A stretch of 18,216 nucleotides of DNA, taken from contig CAZEMR010000059.1 of the NCBI GenBank assembly GCA_964513465.1, positions 1 through 18,216 of the forward strand, read 5' to 3'. The position numbers were made by a program, and so were the translations under genes. The first letter of the stretch is position 1, and the number at the start of each line of letters is the position of its first letter. The notes beneath the pieces are model-generated. The model was not told the origin of the DNA. It saw only the letters and a list, made by a program, of their open reading frames with translations, and searched no databases. This stretch comes from CAZEMR01 sp964513465 (GTDB taxonomy: Bacteria; Bacteroidota; Ignavibacteria; Kapaibacteriales; UBA2268). Below, one piece after another: positions 15,336-18,216 of this stretch.

Positions 15336-16419
15336 ATTTCCAGTCGTATTCCGCGGCGAGGTATGCCTTCCATTTATTAATCCCGCCGCCGAAGGTGAGC
15401 TTGAAGTGGTGGATAGCCCGCTTAAGTCCGTACGCTTCGAATCGCCTGCCATCAATTTCGAATCCTTGCGATGACGATGGATCATATCCGGAGAATTCCG
15501 CGACGGCCCGGGCCGCAAGGGGGTTGGCCGCGCCCATTTGAAATAACAATTCCAGAAATTTTTTCTGCTTAATATATATATCCGGCCCAAGTGCGTAGAA
15601 CTCCACACCGATCTTCTCACCGACTCCTCTATCGACGATCTCGTATTGCAGCGAGAGCGCGTCATAAAGACCATCGAATCGGCCGATCTCGCTGTCGAGC
15701 GCTTCTAAATCCCCCGGCCATTCAATTTTTTCGAGATATTCGATAATTCCCCGCCGCGAGAAATTAATCGCCAGCGCACGCGCAGAGCTTTCGCCGCGCG
15801 AGCTCATCTGTCCAATATGCGAAAACGGCGTTCGCGGGTGCAGCAATTCGATATGCCGGAATAATTCGGAAATTATCTTATCGCCGAAATCATAAATTCC
15901 CGAATTATTAATTAATTCAATAAATCTTTTGCATCGCGCGGGATTATGCGAAAAATCCGGATCAATCGCGACTCCTGCGAAAAACGATGCCGCCGGCCGC
16001 GCCGGATCTATGCAGTCCATATCGAACTCCAGCCAAAGATTTTCAGCCAGCGTCCATAATTCCTCATTATTCAACCATTTATCAAGAAAATTATCTAAAA
16101 ATACGGAGCTGTTTTTCTCCATAGATTTTTTAATAATACTATCTTTATATATATATTCAATCACTTCCCGGGCATGAGGCCCGATCCGCGAAACCGACGC
16201 GAAATAGTCCGCCGAATCGCCGTCCGCCGCCAGATCGATCTCATAGCCATGCAGAAAGTAATCGAATTCACGGGGGAGATTTGTCCGCAGCTCGTTGATG
16301 CTATTGTTTAACAAATTGCCGCCATTATATTTATGAATTCTTTGAATTTGTAAAAAAATATTATTTTTATTCGTGAAAATATCGTATTTTTTCTGATGAT
16401 CTCCTAACTTTACCTTCAT
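15334..16419 (-). CDS. Uncharacterised 361-residue protein of the precursor cluster
   Basis: A soluble protein without signal peptide, membrane helix or obvious enzyme motif. Visible landmarks: LWLEFDMDCIDPARPAASFF (about 124-143), HIGQMSSRG, a GIIEYLEKIEWPGDLEALDS segment, then a KIGVEFYALGP strand, KKFLELLFQMGAANPLAARA, and a C-terminal IHHFKLTFGGG...KWKAYLAAEYDW. From memory this order (a WLEFD start, a GVM-S-R strand, YL--IGWPGD, IG-E, and a final SH-K...AKAYL) matches a hypothetical family from cyanobacterial genomes often near double-glycine-leader peptides and C39 transporters; I could not verify it. It is convergent with precursor 1 and divergent from precursor 2 with only 26 bases between the starts, so it lies embedded in the set. 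Its 5' third is noticeably more A/T-rich than the rest. Possible roles are leader recognition or maturation, but this is inference. Confidence 0.72.
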   Translation of the reverse strand: MKVKLGDHQKKYDIFTNKNNIFLQIQRIHKYNGGNLLNNSINELRTNLPREFDYFLHGYEIDLAADGDSADYFASVSRIGPHAREVIEYIYKDSIIKKSMEKNSSVFLDNFLDKWLNNEELWTLAENLWLEFDMDCIDPARPAASFFAGVAIDPDFSHNPARCKRFIELINNSGIYDFGDKIISELFRHIELLHPRTPFSHIGQMSSRGESSARALAINFSRRGIIEYLEKIEWPGDLEALDSEIGRFDGLYDALSLQYEIVDRGVGEKIGVEFYALGPDIYIKQKKFLELLFQMGAANPLAARAVAEFSGYDPSSSQGFEIDGRRFEAYGLKRAIHHFKLTFGGGINKWKAYLAAEYDWK

Positions 16420-16445
16420 TTTTCCACATATTATGAGGAGTCAAA

Positions 16446-16913
16446 ATGGCCAGAATTCAGCTTTCCGATCTGGAACAGAATCAGGAACTCGATAAAAAAG
16501 CCCTCGACAAAGTTGTTGGCGGCGGACTCGGCCTGGGCGATAAATACAGCGCAGGCATAGGCAATACCGGCACCAAATCCGGCGGCACCGGCAATAATTA
16601 TGGCGACCAGGCAGGCGGCGCAGGCGGCGGCGGCGGTTCGTCCGAAGGCAGCACCTGGGGATGGAACCAGGGCGGCTCGGGCGGCGGCGCTTCGCAGTCG
16701 GCAGGCGGCGGTGGTGGCGGATGGCTATCCGCTGGTGGCGGCGGCTCGATCAGCAACAGCAATGCTTACGGCGGCGCAGGCGGCGGCGTGACCGACATCG
16801 GCGCGGTCGGCGGCGCAGGCGGTGCTGGCGGCTCGGCAGTCGGCGCAATGGGCGGATCAGTTTCCGACAGCGTCTCGACATCCGTTTCAGTTCCCGTAAC
16901 AATGAATATATAA
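16446..16913 (+). CDS. Glycine-rich precursor 2 with double-glycine leader
   Basis: A 155-residue paralogue of precursor 1. The leader MARIQLSDLEQNQELDKKAL then DKVVGG has Gly-Gly at exactly residues 25-26, as in the other two. The 129-residue core starts LGLGDKYSAGIGNTGTKSGG, keeps the NNYGDQ block, has Trp-containing glycine stretches (STWGWNQGG, GGGWLSAGGGG), and ends with DIGAVGGAGGAGG...GGSVSDSV...VPVTMNI. No cysteine and no Sec signal. A strong GAGGAG ribosome site precedes the ATG, better than for the other two copies, suggesting high expression. The promoter must lie within the first part of the divergent 361-residue gene, since only 26 bases separate the two starts. A terminator-like hairpin follows, then a lipoprotein gene and precursor 3 on the same strand. 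Confidence 0.85.
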   Translation: MARIQLSDLEQNQELDKKALDKVVGGGLGLGDKYSAGIGNTGTKSGGTGNNYGDQAGGAGGGGGSSEGSTWGWNQGGSGGGASQSAGGGGGGWLSAGGGGSISNSNAYGGAGGGVTDIGAVGGAGGAGGSAVGAMGGSVSDSVSTSVSVPVTMNI

Positions 16914-16923
16914 ACAAATCTGT

Positions 16924-16953
16924 GGGGCCGGGCCGCGGTCCGGCCTCCTTATT
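16924..16953 (+). terminator. Probable terminator or attenuator after precursor 2
   Basis: An eight-pair stem (GGGGCCGG 16924-16931 with CCGGCCTC 16940-16947, one G-U pair) encloses an eight-base loop and is followed by CTTATTTAT, a weak U-rich tail. Because the next gene starts at 16960 on the same strand with no room for a separate promoter beyond this hairpin, partial readthrough that lowers expression of the downstream genes relative to precursor 2 is a reasonable reading. Confidence 0.6.
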
Positions 16954-16959
16954 TATATT

Positions 16960-17457
16960 ATGAAATATTATCTCGTCATATTGCTTGCAATTCTGACGCT
17001 GGCGGGGTGTGCCAATTCCAGCGATCCCTCGAGCGATAACACCCATCCGTACGATACTCTTTATGCCGATGTCTCGGGCGCATATACCCTCGCGTTCAAC
17101 ACCACCGCGGTCAATATAAACGACTACCCGGCCGATTCTGCAACGGGCTACCTCATATCCGGCACCTTGCCCAAAGGCCCGCTCGAGCTATACACCATAT
17201 ATATATACTTCGAGGACTCGGGCGATGGCCGCACCGAGTACGATCTGGCTGGCACCGAGGGCATGACCCGCTTCGTGTTCAATGCGGGCCTCACCGGCGC
17301 GGAGACGCTCGGAAGCAATATCGCCGGGCATCTGACGCTCACGAAAAACACGGACAAAGAAATGTCCGGAACCTTCAGCTACTCCGCCGCCACCCCCGAC
17401 AGCAGCAAGTCAATTACAATAAGCAATGGATTTTTTTCGTTTACAATAGAAAATTGA
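16960..17457 (+). CDS. Small lipoprotein between precursors 2 and 3
   Basis: A 165-residue protein with a type II signal peptide: a basic start, a hydrophobic stretch and lipobox LAGC with lipidated Cys17. Cleavage leaves Ser and Asp residues at +2 and beyond (CANSSDPSSDN), which in Bacteroidota-like cells does not block sorting outward. The mature part is predicted mostly beta: YTIYIYFEDSG, FVFNAGLTG, HLTLTKNTDKEMSGTFSYS and a closing ITISNGFFSFTIEN. The 'SGTFSYS...G-F-F' ending resembles small beta-sandwich lipoproteins common in Bacteroidota (DUF6252-like), a weak match by eye. It starts 46 bases after precursor 2 and ends 21 bases before precursor 3, on the same strand, so it is likely in one transcript with precursor 3. 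It might anchor, receive or give self-protection against the exported product; this is inference from position only. Confidence 0.8.
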   Translation: MKYYLVILLAILTLAGCANSSDPSSDNTHPYDTLYADVSGAYTLAFNTTAVNINDYPADSATGYLISGTLPKGPLELYTIYIYFEDSGDGRTEYDLAGTEGMTRFVFNAGLTGAETLGSNIAGHLTLTKNTDKEMSGTFSYSAATPDSSKSITISNGFFSFTIEN

Positions 17458-17478
17458 CACCAACCAAAAGAGCTTGAT

Positions 17479-17904
17479 ATGGCTAAAGTTACACTCCACG
17501 ATATGGAAGAGCACCGCGAACTAAGCCGCGACGAAGCAGACAGCATCGCCGGCGGCTCAAATAATTACGGAATGGCCGGAAACACCGGCACCAAAACCGG
17601 CGGCGCAGCAAATAATTACGGCGACCAGACCGCTGGCTCGGGCGCTGCGGGAGGCAATGCCCACGGCTCGACCTTCGGCAATAATACATCCGGTTCGGGC
17701 GGCAGCGCAGGCCAGTTCGCACCCTTCGGTTCGCACGGAATATTCGGCAGCAACTCCACCGGCGGCGCAGGCGGCAACATCAGCAATATGGGCGCGGTCG
17801 GCGGCGCAGGCGGCGCAGGCGGCAACGCGGTCGGCGCCGAGGGCGGCAGCGTGACCGACAACATCGTCACGGAAATCTCCATCCCCGTGACCATGAACCT
17901 GTAA
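17479..17904 (+). CDS. Glycine-rich precursor 3 with double-glycine leader
   Basis: A 141-residue, more diverged paralogue. The leader MAKVTLHDMEEHRELSRDEA then DSIAGG again places Gly-Gly at residues 25-26, but the next residue is Ser rather than Gly and the leader core is less conserved. The 115-residue remainder keeps GNTGTKTGG--NNYGDQ, has fewer poly-Gly runs and more Asn, Ser and Phe (FAPFGSHGIFGSNS), and ends NMGAVGGAGGAGG...GGSVTDNI...IPVTMNL. No cysteine and no Sec signal. The tail is conserved more than the middle across all three, implying that the C-terminus has a shared task. A purine stretch (AAAGAG) precedes the ATG. The frame stays open for 48 codons past its stop, a point listed under findings. 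Confidence 0.82.
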   Translation: MAKVTLHDMEEHRELSRDEADSIAGGSNNYGMAGNTGTKTGGAANNYGDQTAGSGAAGGNAHGSTFGNNTSGSGGSAGQFAPFGSHGIFGSNSTGGAGGNISNMGAVGGAGGAGGNAVGAEGGSVTDNIVTEISIPVTMNL

Positions 17905-18012
17905 AAAAATTACGAATCATCCGATCCAACCGCAAAGGCCACCCCGACGCCGTCTGCATCGCAAAAGAAAGCAAAAACTACGTCTGCTCGTAATTGGCGC
18001 AGCAAAGTTCCA

Positions 18013-18051
18013 CCCAAACCTACCGAAGGTTTAAAACCTTCGGTAGGTTAA
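18013..18051. repeat. 39-nt palindromic repeat, copy 1
   Basis: This copy is identical base for base to 18178-18216. Within it, 18017-18049 forms a near-perfect palindrome with 16-base arms (AACCTACCGAAGGTTT and its complement) around one central base, so it can form a stable stem-loop in DNA or RNA. No U-tract follows, so it looks like a REP-type or miniature palindromic element rather than a terminator. Confidence 0.9.
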
Positions 18052-18145
18052 GCAACACGGCGCATTTCCCTCAATTTTCAAAAAGATAATGGGATAGCGG
18101 GGCTGCAGATTGATCTGTCCGACACTTCCAATTTGTTAACCCAAA

Positions 18146-18193
18146 CCCAAACCAACCGAAGCCCAAACCAACCGAAGCCCAAACCTACCGAAG
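18146..18193. repeat. 16-nt tandem repeat leading into the palindrome
   Basis: CCCAAACCAACCGAAG occurs at 18146-18161 and 18162-18177, and with one change (A to T) at 18178-18193, where it is the left arm of the second palindrome. A partial unit precedes it. The array therefore looks like slippage or iteration of the hairpin arm. Confidence 0.9.
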
Positions 18194-18216
18194 GTTTAAA
18201 ACCTTCGGTAGGTTAA
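18178..18216. repeat. 39-nt palindromic repeat, copy 2, at the window end
   Basis: This is an exact copy of 18013-18051, 165 bases downstream in the same orientation, with the palindrome at 18182-18214. The window ends with the last base of the repeat, which would fit an assembly break at a multi-copy element. Confidence 0.9.

Larger units (their letters stand above)
17905..18216. other. Gene-free tail with repeats
   Basis: No supported gene. There is no terminator hairpin with a U-tract after precursor 3. The segment 17905-18000 is open in more than one frame but has no start or recognisable protein. From 18013 on, the sequence carries the palindromic and tandem repeats listed separately, and it ends at the window edge inside one of them. 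Confidence 0.7.

Noticed and set aside
14833..17904. PE_PGRS-like or collagen-like glycine-repeat proteins
   Set aside because: There is no PE domain and no regular Gly-x-y triplet; the double-glycine leader points to another export route.
18017..18049. Palindrome as an intrinsic terminator for precursor 3
   Set aside because: It is more than 110 bases after the stop and has no U-tract on either side.
18013..18216. CRISPR array or phage attachment sites
   Set aside because: Only two palindromic copies with one 126-base interval, 16-nt units without spacers, and no cas, integrase or tRNA gene in view.

Overview
The window is 18.2 kb of chromosomal DNA, about half G+C, with densely packed genes. 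I read it as a Gram-negative bacterium: there is a lipoprotein with a lipobox, a RodA elongasome protein and membrane acyltransferase and oxidoreductase genes typical of envelope work. Several starts follow A/T-rich leaders with a weak or absent Shine-Dalgarno, and the lipoprotein resembles Bacteroidota-type families. This fits the FCB group (for example Ignavibacteria/Kapabacteria-like lineages), but no marker gene here fixes the taxon, so it is an inference.

Left part, all on + (1-10636): a 5'-truncated NmrA-type NAD(P)-binding protein, a PAS-only protein, a DUF1624-type membrane acyltransferase, a bi-domain oxidoreductase (ADH-like plus Gfo/Idh/MocA), a large membrane protein with a degenerate glycoside hydrolase 2 ectodomain, rodA and pdxA. 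The oxidoreductase, GH2-like protein and rodA suggest envelope/polysaccharide metabolism; pdxA is vitamin B6 synthesis. Next, on -, come a sensor histidine kinase with no partner regulator in view and a SprT-like zinc metalloprotease.

Right part (12474-17904) is the most interesting region. Three paralogous, cysteine-free, very glycine-rich proteins on + (14833, 16446, 17479) each start with a 26-residue double-glycine leader of the type cut by C39-peptidase ABC exporters, and each ends in a conserved ...P(I/V)TMN(I/L) tail. Around them lie a cytoplasmic SurA/PpiC-like peptidyl-prolyl isomerase, a protein built of four and a half copies of the SurA-like chaperone domain without the isomerase domain, an uncharacterised 361-residue protein that I think belongs to a family seen near cyanobacterial peptide-export genes, and a small lipoprotein between the second and third precursor. 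My working model is that the SurA-like proteins hold or fold leader-bearing glycine-rich precursors in the cytoplasm before cleavage and export by a peptidase-containing transporter that lies outside the window. The role of the exported product (surface/structural protein, antimicrobial, adhesion) cannot be read from the sequence.

The last 312 bases hold no gene that I can support. They carry two identical 39-nt palindromic repeats, the second ending exactly at the window edge, next to a 16-nt tandem repeat derived from the hairpin arm.
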